Source of the DNA: Acidobacteriota bacterium
Lineage (GTDB): Bacteria; Acidobacteriota; Blastocatellia; Pyrinomonadales; Pyrinomonadaceae
Length of the DNA: 64,000 nucleotides
Direction: 5' to 3'
Assembly: GCA_003697135.1 (NCBI GenBank)
Contig: RFGC01000035.1
Location: 124,001-188,000 of the forward strand
Position 1 is the first letter of the stretch, and every line of letters starts with the position of its first letter. A program made the position numbers and the translations under genes. A model generated the notes under the pieces. It did not search any database. It was not told the origin of the DNA and worked only from the letters and a program-made list of their open reading frames with translations. Positions 8,111 through 18,405 of the stretch are shown piece by piece.

Positions 8111-9102
8111 GATTCAAAGTGTTCAGAAATCAATTCAAGCGAACGATTGTAGCGATAAGAAATGTTAAAATGCCCGTCATCAAATTCCTCGTGAATGTGC
8201 GGAACGTCAAACTCTTTAAGTTTTTTCGACAAAACTCTTGCACCAATGTCGAGATTGAATTCATCACGAAGCCCTGCATCAATGAATAAAAGTCTTAACT
8301 TTTTAAGATTCTGCCAGTATTTTTCAATTAAGCGGACGGGATCGTGAGAAAGCCACCTTGCCCATATTTCTTGGCGAATCTCTCCAGTTTTCAAATCAAA
8401 AGGCAAATCGAAATCAGTGCCGTTTGGCGAATAGCAAGCGCTCATCGCAATTATATTCAGACCGTCGAAATCATTCTTGCTTTTTCGCTCGTCCTCGTTC
8501 CAGAACTTTTGAACAAGCCTTTTTGGATCGCCCGCAATGGCACGAAAGGCTTTTGGAAAATCAGGCAAATAACAAAGTTCAAAATAGCAATCTCCGCTGA
8601 TGGAACAAGACAGCCCAAACAAATCTGGATGCCTCATTGCCAAAACCAAAGAGCCATAACCGCCTGAGGACTTCCCCATGACAGCTCTTGCCGATGATTT
8701 TTTTATGGTGCGAAGGTTTGCGTCAATGAAAGGCACAATTTCTTGAGTCAAATAATCTTCGTATTGCCCAGTCGCCGTAGAGTTTATGTATTGCGAACCA
8801 CCATAAAAAGTGAAACAATCAGGAAAAACTGCAATCATCGGCTTTATCTTGCCTGAAAGAATAAGCTTATCCATTCTTTCGGCGAAATTTGGCGTAAACG
8901 CAGAATCATTCAAGAAGGATTTACCTCTTCCCGCAAAACCAGCCAAAACATAAACAGTCGGGAAACGCTCATCGCTTTTGTAGTAATTCGGCGGTAAGTA
9001 AACGTATATTTTTCGTCGAAACTCATCTCCAAGCGGATTGAACTTCAAAACCTCGCTTTCGTGTTCAAAACAAACAACTTCTCCTCGTGCTTCAGAACTC
9101 AT
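8107..9102 (-). CDS. Esterase of the enterochelin-esterase/antigen-85 type (alpha/beta hydrolase)
   Basis: 331 residues from ATG 9102; an in-frame TTG six bases earlier is less likely. The fold shows RKIYVYLPPNYY, FPTVYVLAGFAGRG, the nucleophile elbow GKSSGGYGS with the catalytic Ser, and a late His in DDGHFNISYRY. No signal peptide is seen, so it is probably cytoplasmic. The family includes carbohydrate and feruloyl esterases, S-formylglutathione hydrolase and siderophore esterases; coupling to a CBM9-like gene favours an acylated sugar substrate (inference). Confidence 0.8.
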   Translation of the reverse strand: MSSEARGEVVCFEHESEVLKFNPLGDEFRRKIYVYLPPNYYKSDERFPTVYVLAGFAGRGKSFLNDSAFTPNFAERMDKLILSGKIKPMIAVFPDCFTFYGGSQYINSTATGQYEDYLTQEIVPFIDANLRTIKKSSARAVMGKSSGGYGSLVLAMRHPDLFGLSCSISGDCYFELCYLPDFPKAFRAIAGDPKRLVQKFWNEDERKSKNDFDGLNIIAMSACYSPNGTDFDLPFDLKTGEIRQEIWARWLSHDPVRLIEKYWQNLKKLRLLFIDAGLRDEFNLDIGARVLSKKLKEFDVPHIHEEFDDGHFNISYRYNRSLELISEHFES

Positions 9103-9277
9103 TAACAATGATAATAATGCGAAGCGTCTTAAGTCACAAAGAAATAACGCAATCAGCCGAGAAAATCTGCCTCGCTTAATCTACCAATTTTGCCCCTTCT
9201 GGCAAAGATGCTTAATCTCTGAATAAAGACATTGTTTGCCTGAACAGGAAAATTCCTCTAAACTAAAAACTTCCAGT

Positions 9278-11710
9278 ATGACTAAAGAACTAAACGATCT
9301 GTTTGAAGAACTTGAAGATATAAGTCAAGCAAGTAAATCTCAATTTGATATTCCATCTGAGATTCCTGTTCTACCACTGCGGGATCTGGTCATCTATCCC
9401 TTCATGATAGTTCCGCTTTTTGTTTCTAGAGAGCGCTCGTTAAAAGCTATAGATCAAGCTCTCTCGACTAATCGAATGATATTGCTTGTAGCACAAAAAG
9501 ATGCGCAGGAAGAAAATCCAGAACAAGAAGACCTACACAAATTCGGCACAATAGCTGTTGTAATGAGAAAACTAAACCTTTCAGACGGAAGATCGAGAGT
9601 TTTAGTTCAAGGCATTTTAAGAGCTAAAGTGCAAAGCATAACTTTGCGTAAAGGATTTTTGCAGGCTAAAATCATTCCGATTCCCGAAACTGCTACTACT
9701 GAAAAATCCATTGAAGTTGAAGCTCTTATCCGCAATGTTCGGCAATTGATGGAACAGGCGGCCGCACTAGGCAAGAATCTTTCCCCTGAAATTTTATCAA
9801 TCGTATCGAACCTAGAAGACGCAGGAAGACTGGCAGATTTTTCAGCATCTAATCTTGACTTGAAGGTTGAAGAAGCTCAAACCGTCCTAGAAATCATAGA
9901 CCCTGTTGCTCGTTTGAGAAAGGTTAATGAGATTCTTCAAAAGGAAATCGAAGTTTTAACTGTTCAACAGGAGATAAACACCCAAACCCGTGCCGATATT
10001 GACCGCTCACAGCGAGAGTATTTCTTAAGACAACAACTCAAAGCCATACAAGCAGAGTTAGGCGAAGGCAACGAGCTATATGAAGAAATCGAGCAATACA
10101 AGAAGAAAATCAAAAAGGCTAAAATGCCTAAACATGCTGAAGAAGAAGTCTTAAAACAACTTAAAAAGCTCGAAAGAATGAATTCTGATTCAGCAGAAGC
10201 GGCAAGTTTGCGGAATTGGCTTGATATAATGGTCGAACTTCCTTGGTCTAAATCTTCAAAAGACAGCCTTGATCTCAAAAAAGCTCAAAAGATTTTGGAT
10301 GAAGACCACTACGGTTTGGAAAAGGTTAAGGAAAGAATAATCGAATACCTGGCAGTGCGGAAACTTCGTGAGAAACCGAAAGGTCCGATTCTCTGCCTTG
10401 TAGGTCCGCCAGGTGTTGGGAAAACTTCACTTGGAAGATCAGTCGCAAGAGCTTTGAATCGTAAATTCGTGCGTTTGAGTCTTGGTGGTCTTCATGACGA
10501 AGCCGAAATTCGCGGGCATCGTAGAACATACGTCGGTGCAATGCCCGGAAGAATTATTCAAGCTATTCAGCAGGCTGGAACAAATAATCCTCTGATAATG
10601 CTTGACGAAATTGACAAAGTCGGCACGGATTTCCGCGGCGATCCTTCATCGGCTCTTCTCGAAGTGCTTGACCCTGAGCAAAATTTTGCCTTCAGAGACA
10701 ACTACTTGGGCGTTCCTTTTGACTTGTCAAATGTTATTTTCATGACAACGGCGAATGTTCTCGACACCATTCAGCCTGCACTTTTGGACAGAATGGAAGT
10801 AATAACAATTTCAGGCTATACAGAGGAAGAAAAACTAGAAATTGCGAAGCGTCATCTCCTGCCGAAACAAATACAAGAAGCAGGTTTAGAAAAAGACGAT
10901 TTAACGATTGACAAAAAGGCTCTATCTTTGATTATCAGTCAATACACTGAAGAAGCTGGGCTTCGACAGCTAGAGCGCGAAATTGGAAAGATTTGTCGTA
11001 AAATCGCAAGGAAAAAGGCAGAAAATCCAAAATCCTTCAAACCCGTAAAAGTAACAAAAGAGAACTTAAGTGATTTTTTAGGATCGCCCAAAGTTTTCAC
11101 TGAAACAGCGCTCAAGCGGAATCAAATCGGCGTAGCTACGGGACTAGCATGGACTGCTTACGGTGGCGAGATTTTATTCATCGAAGCACTTAAGATGAAA
11201 GGAAAGGGCAATTTGGTTTTGACAGGGCAACTTGGCGAAGTAATGCAAGAATCAGCTAAAGCCGCTTATTCTTACGCCAGAGCAAGAGCGAAAGAGCTTG
11301 GAATTGACGAAGATGATTTCGAGAATTACGATATTCACGTTCATATTCCCGAAGGCGCAATTCCAAAAGATGGCCCAAGCGCGGGAATAACACTGGCAAC
11401 AGCTATTGTTTCGGTTCTTTCAGAACGACCAGTTAGAAAGGACATCGCAATGACAGGAGAAATAACCTTGCGTGGGAACGTTTTGCCTGTCGGCGGTGTT
11501 AAAGAAAAAGTGCTTGCCGCCAGAAGAGCGAAAATCAAGCAAGTTATTCTGCCGGAGCAAAACGAGAAAGATTTAGAAGACATACCGAAGGAAGTTTTAG
11601 CGGATTTGCAATTCACATTTGTTGACAACGCAAAGCAGGTCTTTCGAGAAGCTCTTTTGCCCATTCAGAAAAAACAAAAGCAAAAAGTAGCGGAAAAAAC
11701 AGATACATAA
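9278..11710 (+). CDS. lon: ATP-dependent protease Lon
   Basis: 810 residues from ATG 9278; an in-frame TTG at 9236 would add 14 residues, and neither start has a clear SD. The order is the LonA one: N-terminal substrate domain ([14 protein letters not shown]), coiled coil, AAA+ module with Walker [10 protein letters not shown] near residue 376 and Walker [10 protein letters not shown], and a C-terminal protease domain with Ser701 in KDGPSAGI and Lys744 in [10 protein letters not shown]. It degrades misfolded and regulatory cytosolic proteins. No CIRCE element is seen upstream; a small TTTGCC/GGCAAA hairpin lies near 9190-9206. Confidence 0.97.
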   Translation: MTKELNDLFEELEDISQASKSQFDIPSEIPVLPLRDLVIYPFMIVPLFVSRERSLKAIDQALSTNRMILLVAQKDAQEENPEQEDLHKFGTIAVVMRKLNLSDGRSRVLVQGILRAKVQSITLRKGFLQAKIIPIPETATTEKSIEVEALIRNVRQLMEQAAALGKNLSPEILSIVSNLEDAGRLADFSASNLDLKVEEAQTVLEIIDPVARLRKVNEILQKEIEVLTVQQEINTQTRADIDRSQREYFLRQQLKAIQAELGEGNELYEEIEQYKKKIKKAKMPKHAEEEVLKQLKKLERMNSDSAEAASLRNWLDIMVELPWSKSSKDSLDLKKAQKILDEDHYGLEKVKERIIEYLAVRKLREKPKGPILCLVGPPGVGKTSLGRSVARALNRKFVRLSLGGLHDEAEIRGHRRTYVGAMPGRIIQAIQQAGTNNPLIMLDEIDKVGTDFRGDPSSALLEVLDPEQNFAFRDNYLGVPFDLSNVIFMTTANVLDTIQPALLDRMEVITISGYTEEEKLEIAKRHLLPKQIQEAGLEKDDLTIDKKALSLIISQYTEEAGLRQLEREIGKICRKIARKKAENPKSFKPVKVTKENLSDFLGSPKVFTETALKRNQIGVATGLAWTAYGGEILFIEALKMKGKGNLVLTGQLGEVMQESAKAAYSYARARAKELGIDEDDFENYDIHVHIPEGAIPKDGPSAGITLATAIVSVLSERPVRKDIAMTGEITLRGNVLPVGGVKEKVLAARRAKIKQVILPEQNEKDLEDIPKEVLADLQFTFVDNAKQVFREALLPIQKKQKQKVAEKTDT

Positions 11711-11764
11711 GCACCTTAAGCATCTTGAAGATACAAAACGGATTCAAAACACTTGCCCGATTTT

Positions 11765-11793
11765 TTGACGAATCAGCAGGAAACGGTTATCAT
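11765..11793 (+). promoter_or_regulatory. Promoter of the MltD-like gene
   Basis: TTGACG (11765-11770), a 17-base spacer and TATCAT (11788-11793). The ATG at 11806 is only 12 bases after the -10 box and lacks an SD, so the mRNA should have a leader of about 5-6 bases. Confidence 0.6.
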
Positions 11794-11805
11794 TAAAGTA
11801 TCTCT

Positions 11806-13584
11806 ATGTTTGGCTTTGAGATAAAATTCAAAACCAGATTGAAAAATCTCGCATCAACACTTGCGATAATAACAGTCTCCAGTGCTTTTATCTATGCACA
11901 AACTGGAATATCTACCATTCAACCCAAAAACGAAGTAGAAGAAAAATTCAAACAAATAGCGCCGAAAGTAGGCGAAAGATTTAAGTTAGGGCTTTTGAAA
12001 CTGCAAAAGAATCAGCGCCGTGAGGCAAAGGAAGAATTCGATAAGGCAGTAGAACTTTTTCTTGAATCAAGAATAAACTTAAGAAACACTAAAGAATTCG
12101 CTAGTTGCTATGATCAATTGATTGAGACAATTTACAGAATCGAATTTCCATCCTATAAAGCCAAACCAGATATAAAATTCTTATCAGCAACCTGCCGATG
12201 GGATAGAGATAATGATCCGTCCAACGATATTGACGATAATCTGATTCAAAGCATAAATTCAATTCTTTTTGACAACAGCACCTTAGCCCAATCAAAGAAG
12301 TCTGAACTACCAAGCAAAGACGATTGCAAATCAGGTTTTGACTGCCAAAGATTCGAGCCTTCGCCGCTTGATGAACTTGCAAAGTTAGAGTTAACACCAG
12401 AAGAGAAAATAATAGATGAAAGGCAGTATGAACTAATTAAGGTTGCATCACAGAACAGGTCTTTAGGATTTGCGTTTCAAGTCCACCCGATGATTCAGCA
12501 GTTCATAAACTACTATCAAGGGCGTGGACGGCAAACGATGGAAGTTGGACTCTACAGAAGCGGAATGTTTATGAGAATGGCGCGTCGGATTTTCCGCGAA
12601 GAAGGCTTGCCTGAAAACCTTGCATGGCTTGGGCAAGTTGAAAGCATGTGGAAACCGACAGCACTTTCTCACGCTTCTGCATCGGGATTGTGGCAGTTTA
12701 TTCCAAGCACAGGTGCAAGATTCGGCTTAAAACAAAATGTTTATGTTGACGAAAGAAACAGTTTTGAAAACGCTACAAGAGCCGCAGCTAGGTATCTGAA
12801 ATTTTTAGTAAATCGTTACAACGGAAACTGGGAACTTGCCTTGGCGGCTTACAATGCAGGAGAAGGTGCAGTTGATAGAGCCATTTCACGGGCAGGAGTC
12901 GCAAACTTCTGGTATGCGTATCCCTATTTGCCTAAAGAAACTAGAAACTACGTGCCGAGTATTTTAGCGACAATTCTGATTGCAAATAATCCACAAAGAT
13001 ACGGTTTCTCGCATATTAGACCTGCCGCTCCGCTCGAATACGATTTAGTAAGAGTGCCGCCATCAACGAATCTGTCGCTAGTAGCACAAGCATCCGACAC
13101 AACGCTTGAATATATTCGTTTTCTAAACCCTGAATTCCGAACCACTAAAACACCACCTGAACCTTACATTGTAAGAGTTCCACGCGGAAAAGCTGATGAA
13201 GTCGTTGCTGTTTTGAAACGCGCTCGTTCTGTAAATCAAGAAAACATCGCTGTTGTTAAGGTAATGAAAGGTGAAACACTCGAAGATGTTGCTCGCAGGC
13301 TCGGCGTTTCTGTTGACCAACTTCGTGCAGTAAACGGAAACGAAATAGCAAAGGATATGAAAATCATTGTGCCGAACGCTATCAAGAGAACATCTTATCA
13401 ACGTCCGCTGAATGAACCTTCGGCAACTATTTCAACAAAGCCCAAAGTCGTAAAGGCAAGAAAAGGTGACACGATTAGGAAAATCGCTCAAAGATACAAA
13501 GTTTCAGCGGTAGAAACTGGCAGACTAAACGGGATTACGCTTGATGCACCCTTACAAGAAGGCAGAGAAATTCGTCTGCCTTGA
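11806..13584 (+). CDS. mltD: Membrane-bound lytic transglycosylase (MltD-like) with two LysM domains
   Basis: 592 residues. An N-terminal signal segment ends near FIYAQTG; there is no lipobox, unlike E. coli MltD. A poorly conserved region follows to about residue 220, then the SLT domain with catalytic Glu279 in GQVESMW, SASGLWQFIPSTGARFG and AAYNAGEGAVDRA. Two LysM modules close the protein: VMKGETLEDVARRLGVS and ARKGDTIRKIAQRYKVS. It cleaves peptidoglycan glycan strands and binds them through LysM. Monocistronic with its own near-leaderless promoter. Confidence 0.92.
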   Translation: MFGFEIKFKTRLKNLASTLAIITVSSAFIYAQTGISTIQPKNEVEEKFKQIAPKVGERFKLGLLKLQKNQRREAKEEFDKAVELFLESRINLRNTKEFASCYDQLIETIYRIEFPSYKAKPDIKFLSATCRWDRDNDPSNDIDDNLIQSINSILFDNSTLAQSKKSELPSKDDCKSGFDCQRFEPSPLDELAKLELTPEEKIIDERQYELIKVASQNRSLGFAFQVHPMIQQFINYYQGRGRQTMEVGLYRSGMFMRMARRIFREEGLPENLAWLGQVESMWKPTALSHASASGLWQFIPSTGARFGLKQNVYVDERNSFENATRAAARYLKFLVNRYNGNWELALAAYNAGEGAVDRAISRAGVANFWYAYPYLPKETRNYVPSILATILIANNPQRYGFSHIRPAAPLEYDLVRVPPSTNLSLVAQASDTTLEYIRFLNPEFRTTKTPPEPYIVRVPRGKADEVVAVLKRARSVNQENIAVVKVMKGETLEDVARRLGVSVDQLRAVNGNEIAKDMKIIVPNAIKRTSYQRPLNEPSATISTKPKVVKARKGDTIRKIAQRYKVSAVETGRLNGITLDAPLQEGREIRLP

Positions 13585-13747
13585 TTTTGAACTGCTAAAT
13601 TCGGAATTAAGACTCCTAAAAGCCTGCGTTTTCGGGCAACTTAAAACCATTTAAGTCGGGCACCACAGAGAATTTAACTTGTGCCTTCCTGCTTTGCTCG
13701 ATTCCAAATCATTTCCACTTGGAAAGATTGTGTTAGAATTACAATTG

Positions 13748-15076
13748 ATGCTAAATCTAAAACCACCTGAAGTAAGCTCCGGTCTTCTGGGTAGGAAATT
13801 TCGCCTGAATCCTATTGAATTTCTATGTCAACTTGCGGAAAAAGGTGATATAACAACATTCAAAGTAGCAAATCAAAGAGTGTTCTTTTTGAATCACCCT
13901 GATTTTATTCGAGACGTTTTAGTTACGAATGCCCACAAATTCATCAAAGGAAGAGCGCTTCAAAAAGCCAAAAAGGTTCTAGGCGAAGGGCTATTGACAA
14001 GTGAAGGGAGCTTTCACCTTCGACAAAGAAGAATGATGCAACCAGCATTTCATCGCCAAAGAATAAACCAATATGCAGAAGTGATGATTCAATACGGCGA
14101 GAGATTTTCTGACAGATGGAATGAAGGCGATGTCCTCGACATTGATAAAGAAATGATGAGACTCACTTTGCAAATAGTCGCGAAAACCTTATTCAATGCT
14201 GATGTTGAAGATGAAGCTGATGAAGTTGGTAAATCTCTAACAGCGCTGGTTGAAATGTTTCAATACCTGCTTTTGCCTTTTCTGGATACATTGGAGAAAT
14301 TACCACTACCGCAAAGTCGTCGTTTCAGAAAAGCAAAGGCTTCGCTTGATGCAGTAATTTATCGAATCATAAAGGAGCGTAGAGAATCTGGTGAAGATAA
14401 AGGCGATTTACTTTCGATGCTTCTCATGGCTCAAGATGAAGAAGACAACTCAAGAATGACCGATGAACAGGTTCGCGACGAAGCTTTAACGCTTTTCCTG
14501 GCAGGACACGAAACAACTGCAAATGCCTTGACCTTTTCATGGTATCTTCTATCACAGAATCCTGAAAAGGAATTAAAATTGATAGAAGAATTGAATCGAG
14601 TTCTAAACGGTAGGCTTCCCACACCTGAAGACTATCAGAAATTGCGATATACGGAAGCAGTTTTAGCCGAAAGTATGAGGCTTTTCCCGCCTGCGTGGGC
14701 TTTAGGAAGACTCGCAGTCGAAGACCATGAGATTGCAGGCTACCTTATCCCAAAAGGCTCTCTCGTCTTGGTCTCGATGTATGTCACACATAGGGACAAG
14801 AGATTCTGGCAAAACTCAGATGAGTTTATTCCAGAAAGATGGGAAGAAATTTCCGTTAAGGAAGCATCAAACAAATATATTTATTTTCCGTTTGGCGGCG
14901 GAGTAAGGCGCTGCATCGGTGAGAATTTCGCGTGGACTGAAGGAGTTTTACTTCTTGCTACGATTGCCCGAAAGTGGAAACTCCAACTTGAACCCTCGCA
15001 GAGATTCGCTGTCAAGCCGATGATAACTTTACGCCCCAAATACGGAATGAAAATGAGGCTTCAGAAGAGAAAGTGA
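13748..15076 (+). CDS. Cytochrome P450
   Basis: 442 residues from ATG 13748; a TTG at 13679 in the same frame would add a 23-residue extension without homology. The I-helix oxygen-binding motif is AGHETTANAL, the K-helix ExxR is ESMR, and the haem loop is FPFGGGVRRCIGENFAW with Cys389 as thiolate ligand. No N-terminal membrane anchor, as usual in bacteria. It hydroxylates an unknown hydrophobic substrate; no ferredoxin or reductase gene is adjacent. It overlaps the next gene by GTGA. Confidence 0.95.
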   Translation: MLNLKPPEVSSGLLGRKFRLNPIEFLCQLAEKGDITTFKVANQRVFFLNHPDFIRDVLVTNAHKFIKGRALQKAKKVLGEGLLTSEGSFHLRQRRMMQPAFHRQRINQYAEVMIQYGERFSDRWNEGDVLDIDKEMMRLTLQIVAKTLFNADVEDEADEVGKSLTALVEMFQYLLLPFLDTLEKLPLPQSRRFRKAKASLDAVIYRIIKERRESGEDKGDLLSMLLMAQDEEDNSRMTDEQVRDEALTLFLAGHETTANALTFSWYLLSQNPEKELKLIEELNRVLNGRLPTPEDYQKLRYTEAVLAESMRLFPPAWALGRLAVEDHEIAGYLIPKGSLVLVSMYVTHRDKRFWQNSDEFIPERWEEISVKEASNKYIYFPFGGGVRRCIGENFAWTEGVLLLATIARKWKLQLEPSQRFAVKPMITLRPKYGMKMRLQKRK

Positions 15077-15894
15077 AAAAAATATACGTCGGCTGTCAAG
15101 GTTGGAATTACAAAGATTGGATCAGTCCATCAGAAAGTGAGGTGCGTTTTTATCCGCCCGGTGTAAAAACTGCTCAGATGCTTGAATTTTATGCAAAAGT
15201 CTTCGAGTGCGTCGAGGTTGATTCAACCTTTTACGCAATACCTTCTCAAAAAGTTGTTGAAGGTTGGAAAGCAAAGACCCCACCAGAATTTAAGTTTACA
15301 TTGAAAATGCCTAGAGACATCACACACGAGAAAATGCTTGACAAATCTGCCTTGCCAGTGCTTAAAGAATTCTGCGACATAGCCTCCATCCTTGGAGAAA
15401 AGCTTTTTGCCGTCCTTATACAGCTTCCTCCGCAGTTTGAAGCTAACAAACAAAACGCTTTGAATCTACGCTACTTTTTGAATCATCTTCCACGCCCAAT
15501 GCGGTTTGCTGTAGAGTTTCGCAATCAAAAATGGTTAATAGACTGGACTTTTGAAGAACTGCGAAGACACAATGTAGCGTTCTGCTTGGTTGAAGGTTCA
15601 TGGATTCCTCATCAAGTAATGTTTCAAGTCGCTGAAAAAACACAAGCTGATTTTGCCTATTTGCGATTCATGGGCAAAAGAGACTTAGTGCACTTCGACA
15701 AAGTGGTTCGTCCACAAGATGCAAACTTAGTTGTTTGGAAAGATAAAATCGAAAAACTCAAAGCAAAAGAAATTTTCATCACTTTCAGCAATTTCTACGA
15801 AGGTTTTGCGCCCGAAAGTGCCAATAAGATGCGACACCTGTTAGGTCAAGAACCAGTTGAGATCGCCTTTGATCAAAGAACGCTTTTTGAGTGA
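15073..15894 (+). CDS. DUF72 (YecE-like) family protein
   Basis: 273 residues starting at a GTG whose TG overlaps the P450 stop, so translation is coupled. Family signatures are YVGCQGWNYKDWISP, FYPPGVKTAQMLEFYAKVF and FVEVDSTFYAIPS-type sequence, then RFAVEFRNQKWL and a late ITFSNFYEGFAPESA. DUF72 proteins have a TIM-barrel fold and no settled biochemical role. The P450 linkage is the only context. Confidence 0.88.
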   Translation: MKKIYVGCQGWNYKDWISPSESEVRFYPPGVKTAQMLEFYAKVFECVEVDSTFYAIPSQKVVEGWKAKTPPEFKFTLKMPRDITHEKMLDKSALPVLKEFCDIASILGEKLFAVLIQLPPQFEANKQNALNLRYFLNHLPRPMRFAVEFRNQKWLIDWTFEELRRHNVAFCLVEGSWIPHQVMFQVAEKTQADFAYLRFMGKRDLVHFDKVVRPQDANLVVWKDKIEKLKAKEIFITFSNFYEGFAPESANKMRHLLGQEPVEIAFDQRTLFE

Positions 15895-15933
15895 TGATTT
15901 TAAGAGATTCTGTTTAGAAAATTCTTAGCCGAC

Positions 15934-15939
15934 TAAAAT
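15934..15939 (+). promoter_or_regulatory. Probable -10 box of the TauE gene
   Basis: TAAAAT ends nine bases before ATG 15949, with TGTTTA 17 bases upstream as a weak -35. No SD is present, which suggests a leaderless or nearly leaderless mRNA. Confidence 0.4.
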
Positions 15940-15948
15940 GCTTCACTT

Positions 15949-16701
15949 ATGGCAACAAGCCAGCTTTTGATATTGATTTCACTTTTCTTTATCACAAGTG
16001 CCATCGGAGTTGTAACAGGAAGCAACTCCCTGATAACCGTTCCCGTCATGTTTCAGTTCGGCATTGATCCCAAGGTTGCAATAGCAACAAATATGTTTGG
16101 CTTAACTTTTATGAACGTCGGAGCAACAATCCCCTTTTTACGAAACGGAATGATTGACAAAGCAAAGGTTGCACCTTTAATTTGGATAACACTTGTTGCC
16201 TCGGCAATAGGTGCATGGTTGGTTCTGATTCTTGAACCTAAAAACTTGAAGCTACTCGTTTCGATTGCGATGCTTTTTGTGGCTATCTTCATTCTTTTCA
16301 AAAAAGACTCGAAAAACAAAGAAAAAAAGCCCTTATCTGAAAAGGCAAAAATCATAACTTTTTTTCTAACGTTCTTACTAGGCATCTATGGTGGGGTTTA
16401 CAGCGGCGGATATGTAACGATGCTAACAGCCGTTTATGTAGCTTTTTTCGGCATGAGCTTTAGTGAATCTGTTGCTTCAACAAAGCTGATAAACATTTTT
16501 TCTTCCTTGATAGCAACTCTTGTTTTTATGTGGCAAGGCTTGGTTGATTATGGACTTGGTGTTATCTTAGCAGTTACGATGTTCGTCGGAGCATATATCG
16601 GGGCTTATACTGTAACAAAAATCAGCGAAAATTTGCTAAGGCGCCTTTTCGTTGCTACAGTTTTTATCTTAGCTTTGAAAACTTTGTTTGATGCTTTTTG
16701 A
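15949..16701 (+). CDS. Sulfite exporter TauE/SafE family membrane protein
   Basis: 250 residues, nearly all hydrophobic, with about eight predicted membrane helices in two halves. Each half has the family's Gly/Asn-rich opening: [16 protein letters not shown] and [19 protein letters not shown]. By family it is an inner-membrane anion permease (sulfonates, sulfite, sulfoacetate); no sulfur genes are near to narrow this. It overlaps the upstream region of moxR: the MoxR start lies 5 bases after the stop. Confidence 0.9.
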   Translation: MATSQLLILISLFFITSAIGVVTGSNSLITVPVMFQFGIDPKVAIATNMFGLTFMNVGATIPFLRNGMIDKAKVAPLIWITLVASAIGAWLVLILEPKNLKLLVSIAMLFVAIFILFKKDSKNKEKKPLSEKAKIITFFLTFLLGIYGGVYSGGYVTMLTAVYVAFFGMSFSESVASTKLINIFSSLIATLVFMWQGLVDYGLGVILAVTMFVGAYIGAYTVTKISENLLRRLFVATVFILALKTLFDAF

Positions 16702-16705
16702 AAAT

Positions 16706-17713
16706 ATGACAGATTCAACAATTACCAGCCCAAGTATGAAAGATCCAACCACAACAGATTCCAAGATGGTGACTCCCAGTGTTGCCGAGCATGTTTTCAG
16801 AGAAATTAGCAAGGTCATCGTCGGTCAAGAACAGACGATAGAACAAATTCTGATAGCGATTTTCGCCGAAGGTCACGCACTTTTGGAAGGCGTCCCCGGA
16901 ACCGCTAAAACCTTGATGGTTAAAACTTTAGCAAGAATTCTAGGGCTGAAGTTTACCAGAATTCAATTCACGCCAGACCTAATGCCTTCTGACATCACCG
17001 GCACAAACGTTTTCAACATTCAGCAATCGCAATTTTACTTAAGGCACGGTCCCATTTTCACGGATATTCTACTTGCCGATGAAATCAATCGAACTCCGCC
17101 GAAAACCCAAGCGGCGCTTCTAGAAGCGATGGAAGAAAGACAGGTAACGATTGACGGTGAACGCTATCAACTGTCGCCTGTTTTCACCGTTTTGGCTACG
17201 CAAAATCCTATCGAGTATGAAGGCACTTACCCCTTGCCTGAAGCTCAACTCGACAGGTTTTTGCTGAAGATTCTAGTTGACTACCCTTCGGCTGAAGAAG
17301 AGCAAAGAATCGTGGATTTATGGGACAAGGGCTTCAGTTCCAAACATCTTGAAGAAGTCGAAATAACTCCGCTCGAAGACATAAACGCAATTTCGCAATG
17401 TCGGTTTGAAGTAAAAACAATGCGCACTGAAGACGGTATTCAAAAATACATCGTCGAAATTGTTCAAAAAACTCGGAATCATCCTCATATACTTTACGGT
17501 GCAAGTCCACGCGCTTCTGTGTCTCTTTTGCTTTGCTCGAAAGCTCTAGCCGCAATCAGGGGAAGAAACTTCCCAATACCCGAAGACGTTCATGATGTAG
17601 CTCTTCCCGTGCTGCGTCATCGTTTGACCTTAAGAGCCGAAGCCGAATTGGACGGAGTGAAAGTGGAGTCAGTAATCTCCGACATAATCAAAAGCGTTCC
17701 GGTGCCGAGATAA
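16706..17713 (+). CDS. MoxR family AAA+ ATPase
   Basis: 335 residues from ATG 16706; ATG 16691 in the same frame would overlap the TauE stop. Motifs are [20 protein letters not shown], Walker [10 protein letters not shown], Walker [22 protein letters not shown], sensor 1 [26 protein letters not shown], each standard for MoxR. These ATPases act as chaperones, usually inserting metal cofactors or assembling complexes with a VWA-domain partner. The BatA/DUF58 genes that normally follow are absent; a Uma2 gene lies on the opposite strand instead. Confidence 0.92.
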   Translation: MTDSTITSPSMKDPTTTDSKMVTPSVAEHVFREISKVIVGQEQTIEQILIAIFAEGHALLEGVPGTAKTLMVKTLARILGLKFTRIQFTPDLMPSDITGTNVFNIQQSQFYLRHGPIFTDILLADEINRTPPKTQAALLEAMEERQVTIDGERYQLSPVFTVLATQNPIEYEGTYPLPEAQLDRFLLKILVDYPSAEEEQRIVDLWDKGFSSKHLEEVEITPLEDINAISQCRFEVKTMRTEDGIQKYIVEIVQKTRNHPHILYGASPRASVSLLLCSKALAAIRGRNFPIPEDVHDVALPVLRHRLTLRAEAELDGVKVESVISDIIKSVPVPR

Positions 17714-17728
17714 TCAATACCTGAAGCT

Positions 17729-18325
17729 TTAAGGCATGTTTATAAACTCACCATTTGCTACATGCCTCGTATTAGCTTGATCCAAGCGAACATGGATGTA
17801 AATTTCTGAAACCGAAATCTTGCAGTTTACTGATTCTAAACTTATTATGTCATCGGTGCTGTTATAAATTCGATAAATCCACTGTTTAGGGTTTTGCTTA
17901 AAATAATGTTCTACGCGCACTTCATCTTCGCTTATTAAGAGAATTTCCCGAATACTCTCAGCTTGCAAATAATGGTCTAGCTTTACTGTTTTATCGTAAG
18001 CAACTGTGCTTTTTGAGAAGACCTCAATAACCACGGTCGGATTCAGCAAAATCTCTGCATTGTTATCAGCAAACTTCGGTTCTTCTGCAACTATCGTTAT
18101 GTCGGGATATGAAAGATAATCTCCCAATTTTACGACCATGTCTCTTGGATATATCTCACATTTATTCCCTTTGATTCGGCTACCAATAGCTACAATCGTA
18201 TTGGTGCTTATTAAATTATGCTGTCGGCTTGAACCACTTTTACTATCGTCTCTCAATATTCTTTCTTCCATAACCCAATACCTTTGAAGTATATTTTTCC
18301 TTTCGGTTTGCGCTAAAATTTTCAT
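17729..18325 (-). CDS. Uma2 family endonuclease-fold protein (DUF820)
   Basis: 198 residues. Features of Uma2 are GSRIKGNKCEIYPRDMVVKLG, YLSYPDITIVAEEP and NPTVVIEVFSKSTVAYDKTVKLDHY (read as PD-(D/E)XK core: Asp in PDI, Glu in IEV, Lys later). These proteins are abundant in Cyanobacteria, Chloroflexi and some Acidobacteriota, often in many copies, and have a restriction-endonuclease-like fold without a demonstrated role. Standalone here, facing lpxD, separated from moxR only by a 15-base convergent gap. Confidence 0.85.
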   Translation of the reverse strand: MKILAQTERKNILQRYWVMEERILRDDSKSGSSRQHNLISTNTIVAIGSRIKGNKCEIYPRDMVVKLGDYLSYPDITIVAEEPKFADNNAEILLNPTVVIEVFSKSTVAYDKTVKLDHYLQAESIREILLISEDEVRVEHYFKQNPKQWIYRIYNSTDDIISLESVNCKISVSEIYIHVRLDQANTRHVANGEFINMP

Positions 18326-18405
18326 AAGTTAGCTTTACAAAGAGCGTAAGCCACGACGTTGTAGATGTATTTTGGCACAATCACAGCTTTTTTGACAAGA
18401 AAGAT

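Noticed and set aside
9236-9277. TTG start for lon
   Set aside because: No SD; ATG 9278 gives a usual LonA N-terminus.
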